64,000 bases of DNA from positions 1 through 64,000 of the forward strand of contig NZ_DS999541.1 of NCBI RefSeq assembly GCF_000159015.1, given 5' to 3'. The DNA comes from Gleimia coleocanis DSM 15436. GTDB lineage: Bacteria > Actinomycetota > Actinomycetes > Actinomycetales > Actinomycetaceae. The notes beneath the pieces were generated by a model, which was not told where the DNA came from, searched no databases, and worked only from the letters and a program-made list of their open reading frames with translations. A program made the position numbers and the translations under genes. Of this stretch, positions 27,022 to 36,740 are shown one piece after another (the first letter of the stretch is position 1; the number at the start of each line of letters is the position of its first letter).

Positions 27022-28440
27022 ATGATAAACACAATCCTCAAAGCATTAACTGACGCGTTGAACGTATCAGTCGGCTTTCTATATTCATGGGTGCTGCTCT
27101 TCCTACTCGTCGGAGTTGGTGTTTATCTTACTTTCTTCTTAAACTTCCCACAGTTTCGTAATATCAAGGATATTTTCACTTCTTTAAATGGGTCCCGCAC
27201 CTCCTCTGGAACAGGAATGTCCTCATTCCAAGCATTTACCATTGGAGTAGGTACCCGAGTTGGAGTTGGCAATATTATTGGAGTTGCCCTTGCGCTGATT
27301 CTAGGCGGCCCAGGTGCGATCTTCTGGATGTGGGTAGTCGCGCTTCTAGGTATGTCTACTTCATACGCCGAATCGGTATTAGCACAGGTTTTCAAAGTAC
27401 GACAAGCAGATGGAACTTTTCGTGGTGGACCAGCCGACTATATGACCCGTGGACTGGGATGGAAACTTCCAGCTACACTATTTGCCGTTTTCGCGGTCAT
27501 TGCCACTGGACTGGCTGTACCTATGGTGCAGGTAAATACCATTTCTGCAACCCTGGAAACCAGTCACAACATTCCTACCTGGGCTTCAATGCTATTAATG
27601 TTTACGCTGTTAGCGCCAGTTATCCTAGGTGGCATGCGCTCTATTGCGCGTGTATCTGAGTTTTTAGCTCCTTTTATGGCGGGAGCTTACCTGCTAATTA
27701 CTGTGGTTGTGATTGCTTTACACCCACAGGCCGCTTGGAATGCGCTGGTGTTGATACTGGAATCCGCGTTCGGATTTGGCCCAGTAAGTGGCGGTATCGT
27801 CGGTGGTGTTTTCACAGCTTTAGTAAATGGTGTGCGGCGTGGTCTTTTCTCAAACGAAGCAGGTTTAGGAACTACACCTCACGTAGCAGGTTCTGCAACT
27901 GTTTTACACCCTGCAGAGCAGGGGTGGGTACAGTCGCTTGGTGTGTTTGTCGATACAATGATTGTCTGCACCACAACCGCGTTACTAATTCTGGTTTCTG
28001 GGGTTTACCATCCCGGCTTAGAAGCTGAAGCTGCTGGTGGTTTAACAGCTGTTGCTGTGACCACTGTTTTAGGTGATTGGATGGCGTTGCCAGTAAGTTT
28101 TATCATCTTGATTTTTGGTTATACTTCCGCCTATGGTGCCTACTATTATGGTCAAGTAGCACTCTCACATTTGACTTCTTCTAAGCCTGTTGTCTGGATT
28201 TTTAGAGCAGTATCCGTGGTGGTGGCTTCTTCAGGGGCAATGGTGGCATTACCTACGGCATGGGCCTTATCTGATTTACTGTTGGGGCTGGGTGCGTTGA
28301 TTAATCTGACTGCTGTAATTCTTTTAGCTAAGTATGCGCGTTTAGTTTTGCATGACTGGAATAAGCGTAAGTCTGAAGGAAGAACCTTGGTTTTCGATGC
28401 TTCGATTTATCCGGAGCTAAAAGATGTTTATCAGGGATAA
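27022..28440 (+). CDS. AGCS-family sodium:alanine/glycine symporter (copy 2)
   Basis: A 472-aa paralogue of its neighbours with the same motif order: MSSFQAFTIGVGTRVGVGNIIGVA, LGGPGAIFWMWVVALLGMSTSYAESVLAQ, DGTFRGGPADYMTRG (Asp replaces Tyr of AYY in the other copies), NGVRRGLFSNEAGLGTTPHVAGSATV. The changed residues in the substrate-cavity motif (GQGTAPNAAATA versus GLGTTPHVAGSA) are the most obvious divergence and may alter specificity. GTGAAGGA precedes the ATG. Followed by a strong hairpin. Confidence 0.92.
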   Translation: MINTILKALTDALNVSVGFLYSWVLLFLLVGVGVYLTFFLNFPQFRNIKDIFTSLNGSRTSSGTGMSSFQAFTIGVGTRVGVGNIIGVALALILGGPGAIFWMWVVALLGMSTSYAESVLAQVFKVRQADGTFRGGPADYMTRGLGWKLPATLFAVFAVIATGLAVPMVQVNTISATLETSHNIPTWASMLLMFTLLAPVILGGMRSIARVSEFLAPFMAGAYLLITVVVIALHPQAAWNALVLILESAFGFGPVSGGIVGGVFTALVNGVRRGLFSNEAGLGTTPHVAGSATVLHPAEQGWVQSLGVFVDTMIVCTTTALLILVSGVYHPGLEAEAAGGLTAVAVTTVLGDWMALPVSFIILIFGYTSAYGAYYYGQVALSHLTSSKPVVWIFRAVSVVVASSGAMVALPTAWALSDLLLGLGALINLTAVILLAKYARLVLHDWNKRKSEGRTLVFDASIYPELKDVYQG

Positions 28441-28457
28441 TTCTTTGGAAAACTGAA

Positions 28458-28485
28458 CGGGTGCGCAGGTTATGCTGCGCACCCG
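28458..28485 (+). terminator. Terminator after AGCS copy 2
   Basis: CGGGTGCGCAG (28458-28468) pairs with CTGCGCACCCG (28475-28485), an 11-bp GC-rich stem with a 6-nt loop, then GTTTATG. It separates copy 2 from copy 3. Confidence 0.65.
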
Positions 28486-28602
28486 GTTTATGTTCAGCAC
28501 ACCAATTGGTAAAGAGAAGGTCAAGTCGAGGTTGTGTATTATTCAACTTTGGGTGTAGTGTGAGAAGGTAATCCTCATTAACAGAGTAAATGAAAGGGAA
28601 CA

Positions 28603-30078
28603 ATGAGCGGGCACTATAGCACTATCTTGCCAAGTGAGTCACTTTTTACGCAGGTAGACTCCACCTTGGCAAATATTTTTGCAGCTATCTACTCTAACCC
28701 AATGGAGATGAATATCATCTTCGCCCTGATAACCGCAGGCTTGTACTACACTATCAAGTCAAAAGCAGTGCAAATCCGCCTATTCCCAGCTGCCGTAAAA
28801 GCCGTCCTCGGATCACGACAAGATTCAAATGGCGGCATTTCTTCTTTCCAAGCATTTGCCATCGGTATTGCTTCTCGAGTAGGTACCGGTAATATTGCTG
28901 GTGTAGCAATCGCAATTGTCGCCGGTGGGCCAGGAGCTATTTTCTGGATGTGGGTAATCGCCTTCCTAGGCATGGCAACTGGTTTTATGGAAGCCGTACT
29001 CGCACAGTTATTCAAAGTACGTGGTCCAGACAACACCTTCCGCGGCGGGCCAGCCTACTATATTAGAGACGGTTTAGGATCAAAAGGTTGGGGCGCAACC
29101 TTTGCGATATTCCTGATTTTCGCTTTCGGATTCGCATTTGAAATGGTACAAGCAAACACCATAGCAAACGTCGCTCACGCCCATTTCGGCTACGAACCCT
29201 GGATAGTTGCATTAGGTTTAATCATCCTTTCCGCACCAATCATCTTTGGCGGACTCCGCCCAGTTGCGCGTATTGCAGAACTTATGGCACCAGCCATGGC
29301 GCTAGCTTACCTGCTTCTGGCAGGTGCAGTACTGGTACTTAACTTCACTGAAATCCCAGCAGTACTAGCACTCATCGTAAAGTCCGCATTCGGTTTCGAT
29401 CAGGTTGTGGGCGGTTCTGCAGGTGCATTCTTCGCAGCCCTCACCAACGGTACCAAGCGCGGTTTGTTCTCAAACGAAGCCGGTATGGGGTCCGCACCAA
29501 ACGCCGCTGCAACCGCGACCATTAAGCACCCGGTACAGCAGGGTCTAATCCAGTCACTGGGCGTATTCGTAGACACCATCTTAGTATGTACCGCTACCGC
29601 ATGTATCGTGCTCTTCTCTGGTCTGTACCATCCAGGACAGTCCATCAACGACGGTGCAGCATTAACTGTAGAATCCCTACAGCACTCCCTGGGCGACTGG
29701 GTAGGCACCCCAATGGTAATCATCATCTTCGTATTCGCCTACTCATCCATCTTGGGTAACTACACCTACGCGGAAATCAACTGGAACTTCCTACGTGGCA
29801 TGAAAGCTTCCCAGCTGCCACTAAAGGCAATGGTTCTAGTAGCAATCGGTCTGGGCGCAGTCATGTCCCTGTCTTCCGCCTGGAACCTCGCGGATATCGC
29901 TACCGCCTTTATGGCATTGCTGAACATCTTCTCTCTATTCCTGCTCTCTAAGTATGCGCTTGGCGCACTTAAGGACTGGGAATCCCAGCTAAAGCAGAAA
30001 CCAGGTGAAGTGCCAGTATTCAAGGTAACTGACAACGAGTTCTTCCCACAGGGACTGCCAGGCGACATCTGGAAGTAA
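28603..30078 (+). CDS. AGCS-family sodium:alanine/glycine symporter (copy 3)
   Basis: 491 aa, with the same family signatures: ISSFQAFAIGIASRVGTGNIAGVA, AGGPGAIFWMWVIAFLGMATGFMEAVLAQ, DNTFRGGPAYYI, NGTKRGLFSNEAGMGSAPNAAATATI, VDTILVCTATA. It is closer to copy 1 than to copy 2 by eye. AAGGGA lies just before the ATG. Its own upstream region (162 bases) and the hairpin after copy 2 suggest separate transcription. Confidence 0.92.
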   Translation: MSGHYSTILPSESLFTQVDSTLANIFAAIYSNPMEMNIIFALITAGLYYTIKSKAVQIRLFPAAVKAVLGSRQDSNGGISSFQAFAIGIASRVGTGNIAGVAIAIVAGGPGAIFWMWVIAFLGMATGFMEAVLAQLFKVRGPDNTFRGGPAYYIRDGLGSKGWGATFAIFLIFAFGFAFEMVQANTIANVAHAHFGYEPWIVALGLIILSAPIIFGGLRPVARIAELMAPAMALAYLLLAGAVLVLNFTEIPAVLALIVKSAFGFDQVVGGSAGAFFAALTNGTKRGLFSNEAGMGSAPNAAATATIKHPVQQGLIQSLGVFVDTILVCTATACIVLFSGLYHPGQSINDGAALTVESLQHSLGDWVGTPMVIIIFVFAYSSILGNYTYAEINWNFLRGMKASQLPLKAMVLVAIGLGAVMSLSSAWNLADIATAFMALLNIFSLFLLSKYALGALKDWESQLKQKPGEVPVFKVTDNEFFPQGLPGDIWK

Positions 30079-30094
30079 CTTAATAAGACAACAG

Positions 30095-30132
30095 CTTTGG
30101 GGTATGTTTTCAATCGAAAACATACCCCAAAG
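30095..30132. terminator. Terminator after AGCS copy 3
   Basis: A 16-bp perfect stem (30095-30110 with 30117-30132), 6-nt loop; the inner end of the stem is T-rich and the outer end is followed by ATTTATAA. Confidence 0.8.
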
Positions 30133-30215
30133 ATTTATAAACCCTCATACCCCCAGAACCGACTATAATAAGAAACGGTACAGAAAGCCTCAAACCAATG
30201 AAGTCGGAGGACCCC

Positions 30216-30989
30216 ATGAAAGTTGTACGCTTTAGCGCCGGCGGAGACCCAAAATACGCCGCCCTCGAAGAAAAATCCACTAAACTTGTGGTTCTCAAAG
30301 GTGACCCACTATTCCAAACCGTGGAACCATCCGGCGAAATCCTGGAACTCGACGACGTACGCCTACTCTCCCCAATGATCCCACGCTCCAAAGTACTGGG
30401 TGCCGCTTTCAACTTCCGCAACCCAGCAAACCCCGGCGCAGAAGAACCCAAAGAACCTATCGTGTTCATGAAACCCAATACCGCGGTAATCGGTCCAGAC
30501 GACCCAATCGTACTGCCCGAATGGACAAATGAAGTCGTGTTTGAAACGGAAGTAGCCGTAATCATTAAAACCCTCTGCAAGGACGTTAAAGCAGCTGATG
30601 CGCAGGACGTAATCTTTGGCTACACCATCGCTAACGACGTAACTGCTCGTGACCGCTTACTGGCAGACCGCACCATGCTGCGTGCAAAGACTTTCGACAC
30701 CTCCTGCCCAGTCGGCCCATGGATTACCATCGACCCTGAACTAGACGTCTATAACCTGGCAGTCACCACCCGCATTAACGGGGAAGTTGTCCACCAGGGT
30801 AATACTCGCGACATGATCCATAAGATTCCCGCACTGATTGAATACATTTCCCACACCTGCACGTTGCTACCAGGTGACATGATCTTGGTAGGCACACCAG
30901 CTGGCAACGGTGAAATCAAAGCCGGCGATGTGGTGGAATGTGAAATCGAGGGCCTGGGCGTACTACGCAACCAGGTTGTGCGCCGCTAA
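30216..30989 (+). CDS. Fumarylacetoacetate hydrolase (FAH) family protein
   Basis: A 257-aa FAH-fold enzyme. The catalytic metal-site pattern is visible: FNFRNPANP and FMKPNTAVIGPDDPIVLP, VVFETEVAVII (metal Glu), GYTIANDVTARD, DTSCPVGPWI and the C-terminal LLPGDMILVGTPAGNGEIKAGDVVECEIEGLG. Relatives hydrolyse C-C bonds of 3-acyl pyruvates, hydrate, or decarboxylate oxaloacetate; the exact activity is not predictable. ATG 30216 was chosen because GGAGGA sits 5 bases upstream; another ATG six codons earlier is less likely. Followed after six bases by hrpB. Confidence 0.88.
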   Translation: MKVVRFSAGGDPKYAALEEKSTKLVVLKGDPLFQTVEPSGEILELDDVRLLSPMIPRSKVLGAAFNFRNPANPGAEEPKEPIVFMKPNTAVIGPDDPIVLPEWTNEVVFETEVAVIIKTLCKDVKAADAQDVIFGYTIANDVTARDRLLADRTMLRAKTFDTSCPVGPWITIDPELDVYNLAVTTRINGEVVHQGNTRDMIHKIPALIEYISHTCTLLPGDMILVGTPAGNGEIKAGDVVECEIEGLGVLRNQVVRR

Positions 30990-30995
30990 GTTTAA

Positions 30996-33521
30996 GTGAC
31001 TAAAAGCCTGATTACAGAGGTTCTAGCCCGCTGTGATCTGCCGATTATGCAGGTCCGCAGCGGGCTAAACCGCGTCCTGGAAGACTCAAACCAACTGGTT
31101 TTAACAGCGTCTCCGGGCGCGGGTAAAACCACTATGGTTCCGCTGATGCTTTTAGAATCGCTACCAGCCGAAGCGGGGCGGATTATTGTGGCGCAACCGC
31201 GTCGCGTGGCAGTTCGTTCAGCAGCCAGTTACGTTGCTTCTTTACTGGGGGAGCCTGTTGGGGAAACCGTTGGCTGGCGGATGCGTGCAGATACGCGGGT
31301 GTCGGCGTCTACGCGCATTGAGTTCACTACCACGGGGACTCTGTTGAGGCGTTTACTTGCTGACCCAGATTTAGTTGGCGTATCTGCGGTGATTATAGAT
31401 GAAGTCCACGAACGCCATTTAGACGCGGATTTAAGTTTAGCTTTTGCCTTAGACTCGGCTTTATTGCGCGATGATTTGCGTCTTATTGCTATGTCTGCAA
31501 CCGCGGATGCCGCGCGTTTTCAGAAGCTTCTGGGAGATTGCCCGCTGATTTCGGTTGAGACACCTCCGTACCCGTTGGAAACGAAGTGGGTTCCGTTTCG
31601 TGAGGCTGGTTTAACTGCGGGTGGGTTGAGTGCTGCGTTCTTAGAGTATTTAGCTTCGGTAATTGAGCGTGCTTTCAACGCACACGGCTCAGCGCTGGCG
31701 TTTGTAGATTCGATTGCAAATACGACGCGTCTAGTAACTATGCTTACGGAACGGGGCGTACCAGCTTTCCCACTGCACGGGCAGTTGTCTGCAGCTGAGC
31801 AGGATACGGCGTTGTCTTTCACGGGTGATGCACGTGTGATTGTGGCGACGGAGATAGCAGAAACTTCGCTGACAGTTCCCGGTGTGAATTGCGTAGTTGA
31901 TGCGGGGGTTTCGCGAGTACCGCGTTTTGAGGTGGCGTCGGGAACTACTCACTTGGTGACGGTTGGTGCCAGCCAGTCGGCGATGCAGCAGCGTGCAGGT
32001 CGTGCGAACCGTACTGGACCGGGCGTAGTTTACCGAGCGTTTTCTGAGTCTGATTATGCGCGGGCGTTGCGTTACGCGGTTCCAGAGATTTTGGCTGCGG
32101 ATTTAACTGAGGCGACGCTACTGGCGTACGCGTGGAGTTGCCCAGCGGATTTGCAACTTCTGGATGCTTTCCCTGTTGCTGCTTTAGCTCGCGCAGAGGC
32201 CACTTTGCGCGGCATTGGGGCGTTGGAAACTGCTGCTGATAGACTGCAGATTTCTGCTTCGGGGCGGATTCTGAGTAGCATTCCCACGGTGCCGCAGGTG
32301 GCGCATGGTTTACTTTCCGCTTGCGTTTGGGGCGTCCCTAGCGAGGTTGCGGCCCGTGTGGCGGCGGTACTTTCCGGCTCGCAGATTTTCCCGAGGGCGG
32401 TGTCTGTAGACTCTGCAATGCGCAGTGCTGACCCACAGCTGGTGAAACGTTTCAAAGCTTTAGTCACCCAATGGGGTTCCGACTATACGCAGGTGATTGA
32501 GGCTCCAAAACGTCGCCTATCTGAGGCGGATTGGCCAGGACTTGTTGTTGGAGCTGCTTACCCACAACGTATCTGCCGGGTTAACCCGGGAACAGTGGTT
32601 TCCACTTTAAAGCCTGTGCGTTTTACTTCCGTGGGAGGAACCGGGTTCGAGGTAGAAGCTGAATCTGAATTGGCTTCCGCCCAGTGGCTGGCAGCAGCCA
32701 GTGTGCAAGGTGTAAACGGGGTAGTCAAACTACGCTTAGGCGCGGAAATTTCTGAACCAACCGCTTTATTTTTAGCGGATGCTTACCGGCAGGTGAGTCG
32801 TTCAGTGCAAGTAAATAATGGCGTTATCAAAGCGATTGAAACAGTTTCGTTAGGAGCTTTACCGTTGCACCAAAAGCCTGTGAGTGCAACAGATACGGAA
32901 GTTTATGATTGCTTAGCTGAAGCTTTGCAACATTGTGAGCCAGCTGGTTGGATTAGTATTTTTAAACCTACGAAACCTGCACTGCAACTGGCAGACACCT
33001 GTAACTACTTGCATTCTTTAGATGATGCGTATCCGCAGATTAACTCTGCTTGGATAAGTGAAAACCTTGAAATTTTCTTGGGAACTTCCATTACAGAACT
33101 AAGCGTGGGGAGGCCTTGTGCGGAAGTAGATGCTTTGACTGGTCTGCGTCTGAGTTTAGGTTGGGAAACCGCTATGCAGATTGAACAGTTAGTTCCTAGA
33201 GTCGTTAAAGTCCCTAGTGGCAGGGAAGTACCGGTAACTATTGATCCGGATCGGGGGCCAACAATCTCAGTGAAGCTACAGGAATGTTTCGGATGGCGTA
33301 ACGTCCCCACTATTTTAGGTAAGCAAATCAGTATTGAGCTGCTTTCTCCCGCTGGCCGTCCACTAGCAGTAACCGGTGATTTAACGCATTTCTTTAATGA
33401 AACTTATGTAACCGTCCGCGCTGAAATGCGTGGTCGTTACCCGAAGCATCCGTGGCCAGAAGATCCCTGGCAGGCAACAGCTACTGTAAAAACTAATCGT
33501 GTTTTAGATAGTGAAACTTGA
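30996..33521 (+). CDS. hrpB: ATP-dependent helicase HrpB
   Basis: An 841-aa DEAH-box helicase. Motif I SPGAGKTTMVPL (near 38), motif II DEVHERH (near 134), SATAD (near 167), ATEIAETSLTVPGV (motif V) and QRAGRANRTGPGVVYR (motif VI, near 335) are in order, followed by the HA2-like and HrpB C-terminal domains (last about 130 residues, ending RAEMRGRYPKHPWPEDPW, the usual HrpB tail). Function in bacteria is poorly defined; RNA remodelling is presumed. GTG start six bases after the FAH gene, so probably co-transcribed. Confidence 0.92.
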   Translation: MTKSLITEVLARCDLPIMQVRSGLNRVLEDSNQLVLTASPGAGKTTMVPLMLLESLPAEAGRIIVAQPRRVAVRSAASYVASLLGEPVGETVGWRMRADTRVSASTRIEFTTTGTLLRRLLADPDLVGVSAVIIDEVHERHLDADLSLAFALDSALLRDDLRLIAMSATADAARFQKLLGDCPLISVETPPYPLETKWVPFREAGLTAGGLSAAFLEYLASVIERAFNAHGSALAFVDSIANTTRLVTMLTERGVPAFPLHGQLSAAEQDTALSFTGDARVIVATEIAETSLTVPGVNCVVDAGVSRVPRFEVASGTTHLVTVGASQSAMQQRAGRANRTGPGVVYRAFSESDYARALRYAVPEILAADLTEATLLAYAWSCPADLQLLDAFPVAALARAEATLRGIGALETAADRLQISASGRILSSIPTVPQVAHGLLSACVWGVPSEVAARVAAVLSGSQIFPRAVSVDSAMRSADPQLVKRFKALVTQWGSDYTQVIEAPKRRLSEADWPGLVVGAAYPQRICRVNPGTVVSTLKPVRFTSVGGTGFEVEAESELASAQWLAAASVQGVNGVVKLRLGAEISEPTALFLADAYRQVSRSVQVNNGVIKAIETVSLGALPLHQKPVSATDTEVYDCLAEALQHCEPAGWISIFKPTKPALQLADTCNYLHSLDDAYPQINSAWISENLEIFLGTSITELSVGRPCAEVDALTGLRLSLGWETAMQIEQLVPRVVKVPSGREVPVTIDPDRGPTISVKLQECFGWRNVPTILGKQISIELLSPAGRPLAVTGDLTHFFNETYVTVRAEMRGRYPKHPWPEDPWQATATVKTNRVLDSET

Positions 33522-33554
33522 GAGTCTGATTTCAGCTACCGGTTAATAGAACTG

Positions 33555-33604
33555 GTGGCGTTTATGAATAGTGAATTTTAGGTTCCCACATCAATAAACG
33601 CCAC
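33555..33604. terminator. Terminator between hrpB and the MalY-like gene
   Basis: GTGGCGTTTAT (33555-33565) pairs with ATAAACGCCAC (33594-33604), 11 bp with a 28-nt loop, in the gap between convergent genes. Confidence 0.5.
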
Positions 33605-33622
33605 TGACTATTAACACCTACG

Positions 33623-34810
33623 TTAGAGTAGGGAATTGAAGCTAGCTAAAGCTTCTAAAGACTCTGTTAAAACTTCTTTTGAAGAAGCAAAGTTAAACCG
33701 GACACCAGAAGAGAAGCCAACTCCTAAGGCGCTACCTGGAACAGTGGCGACACCAGTTCGTTTGAAAAATACTCCTGATAGACCGCCCTCGGCAAGCATT
33801 GCGAAATTTGCTAGACCACTATCGTAAGATAAGAAGCCAAGGTAGCCGCCTTGCGGAACTTGCCAAGACCAACCGGATTCAGGAATTAAAATCGACTTCG
33901 CTAACTCTAGGTTATCTGCTAAATAAGCACGTACTTCCTGCAACCAAGGCTCACCAGAATCATAAGCTGCGATCGTCGCAAAAGACCCTAACGGTGCTGA
34001 CCAACCCAGAAAACCTGTAACTTCAGACCAGCGACCAGCTAACGCTGAATCAGCAGCAACTAAAGCCTGTGCTGAATGTAAGCCAGGAATGTTAAAAGCC
34101 TTAGACGCAGCCGTAGCAGTAACAGTATGATCTGCGGTGCCGGGTAATGAAGCATACGGAGTATGTGAAAAACCAGGTAAAACTAGAGGCGCGTGAATTT
34201 CATCTGCGAAAACCAGCAGTTCCTTTTCAACCGCTATATTCCGGATAATTTCTAGCTCTTCCCGGGTGAAAACACGGCCGGTAGGATTCCAGGGGTTGCA
34301 TAGAACTAAAGCCTCAGCAGATTCAGCTAATAAGCGTAGGCGATCAAAATCTAAACGCCATTCACGACCACGGAACCGGCCATTTACTTGTACGACTTCC
34401 ACTCCGAAAGATTGCGGAATCGAGAGGAATGGCATATAGGCAGGAGTAGGGACAAGAATTTTTGAGCCAGCGGGTAAGAGTTTTAAAAATGCGCGGAACA
34501 CATCTAAAACCGATGCAGCTGGATACACGGATTCTTCTGCCACATCCCAACCGTACTGCTGTTTTTGGAAGTTTGCAGTTGCACGCTGTAAGTCTGCATT
34601 TAGCCAGGCAGGAGGATAACCATAGAACTGTTGTTTAACGGCTTTTTCAATAGCTTCTTGTACTACCGGTGCAGTTGCATAATCCATTTCTGCCACCCAG
34701 TGACCACGTACGGGCATTTCAGAAGCGGGGAGGAAATCTGGTGCGGTCCATTTCAATGAACCTGCTGATTGAAGTTGGGAAATTGATGGTGTTGTGAGGA
34801 GCTCACTCAT
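33623..34810 (-). CDS. MalY/PatB-type PLP aminotransferase (probable cystathionine beta-lyase)
   Basis: A 395-aa fold-type I PLP enzyme. LVLCNPWNPTGRVFTREEL, FADEIHAPLVLPGFSHTPYASL and the PLP-lysine segment ATAASKAFNIPGLHSA are the MalY/PatB signature rather than general AspC (note DEIHAPL, the C-S lyase variant). These enzymes cleave cystathionine to homocysteine, pyruvate and ammonia; some act as aminotransferases. Start ATG 34810 with GGAACGA upstream. Divergent from gltX. Confidence 0.88.
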   Translation of the reverse strand: MSELLTTPSISQLQSAGSLKWTAPDFLPASEMPVRGHWVAEMDYATAPVVQEAIEKAVKQQFYGYPPAWLNADLQRATANFQKQQYGWDVAEESVYPAASVLDVFRAFLKLLPAGSKILVPTPAYMPFLSIPQSFGVEVVQVNGRFRGREWRLDFDRLRLLAESAEALVLCNPWNPTGRVFTREELEIIRNIAVEKELLVFADEIHAPLVLPGFSHTPYASLPGTADHTVTATAASKAFNIPGLHSAQALVAADSALAGRWSEVTGFLGWSAPLGSFATIAAYDSGEPWLQEVRAYLADNLELAKSILIPESGWSWQVPQGGYLGFLSYDSGLANFAMLAEGGLSGVFFKRTGVATVPGSALGVGFSSGVRFNFASSKEVLTESLEALASFNSLL

Positions 34811-34882
34811 ATTCGTTCCTTAATTTTTGGAGTTACTCATCTAGTATTTCACACAGTATTTAATACCGACGCTAGAAAAGAG

Positions 34883-34888
34883 TAAAAT
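34883..34888 (+). promoter_or_regulatory. Probable -10 of gltX
   Basis: TAAAAT lies 9 bases before the gltX ATG, with no Shine-Dalgarno sequence between, which suggests a leaderless or nearly leaderless message. No good -35 was seen. Confidence 0.4.
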
Positions 34889-34897
34889 ATACATATT

Positions 34898-36397
34898 ATG
34901 AGTACTAATACTAGCGGCAAGGTCCGCGTTCGTTTTTGCCCTTCACCAACTGGCACCCCTCACGTAGGTATGGTGCGTACCTGCCTTTTCAACTGGGCGT
35001 GGGCGCGCCACGTTGGTGGAACTTTCGTATTCCGTATTGAAGATACGGATGCGGCACGCGATTCTGAAGAATCGTTTAATCAGATTATTGACTCCCTCAC
35101 CTGGCTGGGACTGGACTGGGACGAAGGTATCCTCAAGGGTGGCCCGCACGAACCATACCGTCAGTCACAGCGCATGGATATTTACAAGGACGTAGCTGAA
35201 AAGCTCCTCGCAGCTGGTTACGCTTACGAATCTTGGTCAACTCCAGAAGAAATCGAAGCTCGCCACCGTGCAGCAGGGCGTGATCCAAAGCTGGGCTACG
35301 ACGGTTTCGACCGCGACCTGACCGAAGAACAGAAGGAAGCATACCGCGCAGAAGGACGTCAGCCAGTTCTGCGTATGCGCATGCCGGATGAGCCAATCAC
35401 TTTCACTGACCTGGTACGTGGTGAGATTACCTTCCAGCCTGGCTCCGTGCCAGACTACGTAATTGTTCGCGCCAACGGCGACCCACTCTATACTCTGGTA
35501 AACCCAGTGGATGACGCTCTCATGGACATCACCCACGTGCTGCGTGGTGAAGACCTGCTGTCTTCCACTCCACGACAGATTGTGCTTTACCGCGCGCTGT
35601 TGGAACTGGGTATTGCTCAGCAGATGCCAGAGTTTGGTCACTTGCCTTACGTTATGGGTGAAGGCAACAAGAAGCTTTCCAAGCGTGATCCAGAATCTAA
35701 CCTGCTGCTACACCGCGAAAAGGGCATGATTCGTGAAGGTCTGCTGAACTACCTGGCTTTGCTAGGCTGGTCCATCAGCCCAGACTACGATATCTTCACC
35801 CCTGAAGAAATGATTAAGGCGTTTGATATTCACAACGTGAACCCAAACCCAGCTCGTTTCGACGCGAAGAAGTGTATTGCTATTAACGCTGAGCACATTC
35901 GTCGCCTTGACACTGACGACTTCATGCGTCGTTGCGTTCCATACCTGCACACTGACGGTCTGGTGTCTGCAACTGATTTTGATGCACTCACTGACCGTGA
36001 AAAGGAAATCCTGGTAGCAGGTGCACCGCTGATTCAGACTCGTATTCAGTTGCTTGGTGAAGCAACTGGCATGCTTGGTTTCCTATTTCTGGGTACTGAA
36101 ACTGTTGAGTATGACGAAAAGTCCCTTTCCAAGGTTGGGGATGATGCTGTGGCTGTGCTGGAAAAGGGGATTGAAGTTCTAGAAACTGTTTCTGACTTCA
36201 CCACTGAAACTATTGAAGCTGCTATGCGCGTAGCATTGATTGACGAAATGGGCTTGAAGCCTCGTTTCGCATTCGGCCCACTGCGCCTGGCGATTTCTGG
36301 TCGTCCAGTTTCCCCTCCATTGTTTGAATCCATTGAGATTCTGGGCAAGGAAGTTACGATTGAGCGCTTCAAGAAATTGAGTGCGGCTCTGCGTTGA
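34898..36397 (+). CDS. gltX: Glutamyl-tRNA synthetase
   Basis: Charges tRNA-Glu (and, in most actinobacteria using the GatCAB route, also tRNA-Gln). 499 aa, class I: the HIGH variant [10 protein letters not shown] (residues about 11-20), the KMSKS equivalent [10 protein letters not shown] (near 262), [13 protein letters not shown] and the [23 protein letters not shown] block. No Shine-Dalgarno sequence. Two tRNA genes for its likely substrates (Glu-CTC and Gln-CTG) lie just downstream on the opposite strand, an arrangement worth noting functionally. Confidence 0.96.
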   Translation: MSTNTSGKVRVRFCPSPTGTPHVGMVRTCLFNWAWARHVGGTFVFRIEDTDAARDSEESFNQIIDSLTWLGLDWDEGILKGGPHEPYRQSQRMDIYKDVAEKLLAAGYAYESWSTPEEIEARHRAAGRDPKLGYDGFDRDLTEEQKEAYRAEGRQPVLRMRMPDEPITFTDLVRGEITFQPGSVPDYVIVRANGDPLYTLVNPVDDALMDITHVLRGEDLLSSTPRQIVLYRALLELGIAQQMPEFGHLPYVMGEGNKKLSKRDPESNLLLHREKGMIREGLLNYLALLGWSISPDYDIFTPEEMIKAFDIHNVNPNPARFDAKKCIAINAEHIRRLDTDDFMRRCVPYLHTDGLVSATDFDALTDREKEILVAGAPLIQTRIQLLGEATGMLGFLFLGTETVEYDEKSLSKVGDDAVAVLEKGIEVLETVSDFTTETIEAAMRVALIDEMGLKPRFAFGPLRLAISGRPVSPPLFESIEILGKEVTIERFKKLSAALR

Positions 36398-36447
36398 GTA
36401 GTTGCTTAACTTAGCAGTTTTTAGGCTACGTCGTTTACGTTTCGTAT

Positions 36448-36490
36448 AAAATATCCGAGGGCATTAAGTAAGTGTCCTCGGATATTTTTT
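36448..36490 (+). terminator. gltX terminator containing a GCCCTCGG copy
   Basis: A 13-bp stem (36448-36460 with 36476-36488) ending in a T-run. The left arm runs into CCGAGGGC (36455-36462), one of the window's repeated oligomers; the right arm contains CCTCGG. Confidence 0.8.
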
Positions 36491-36529
36491 ATGTAGCTGC
36501 GGGTATAGACACAGCTTGGGGAGGGTATT

Positions 36530-36551
36530 AAAAAAGCCCGGTATTCCGGGC
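36530..36551 (-). terminator. Terminator of the tRNA-Gln/Glu transcript
   Basis: GCCCGG-TATT-CCGGGC (36536-36551) preceded on the plus strand by six A (36530-36535), which read as a six-T tail on the minus strand, right after tRNA-Glu. Confidence 0.8.
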
Positions 36552-36558
36552 GAAAATG

Positions 36559-36634
36559 TGGTACTCCCAACGGGATTTGAACCCGTGTCGCCGCCGTGAG
36601 AGGGCGGTGTCCTAGGCCGCTAGACGATGGGAGC
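36559..36634 (-). tRNA. tRNA-Glu (CTC)
   Basis: Full cloverleaf on the minus strand: acceptor GCTCCCA with TGGGAGT, D arm TCTAGCGGCCTAGGA, anticodon stem CCGCC/GGCGG with loop CTCTCAC (anticodon CTC), T arm ACGGGTTCAAATCCCGT, and an encoded CCA end (36559-36561). Confidence 0.95.
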
Positions 36635-36668
36635 CTAAGGTGTTAAGTCTAATGACTGAAACACTTCG

Positions 36669-36740
36669 CTGGGGTACTAGGACTCGAACCTAGACTAAAT
36701 GAACCAGAATCACTCGTGCTGCCAATTACACCATACCCCA
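36669..36740 (-). tRNA. tRNA-Gln (CTG)
   Basis: Minus-strand cloverleaf of 72 nt: acceptor TGGGGTA with TACCCCA, anticodon loop TTCTGGT (anticodon CTG), T arm CTAGGTTCGAGTCCTAG, discriminator G. The CCA end is not encoded. Located 34 bases upstream of tRNA-Glu in the same transcript. Confidence 0.95.
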
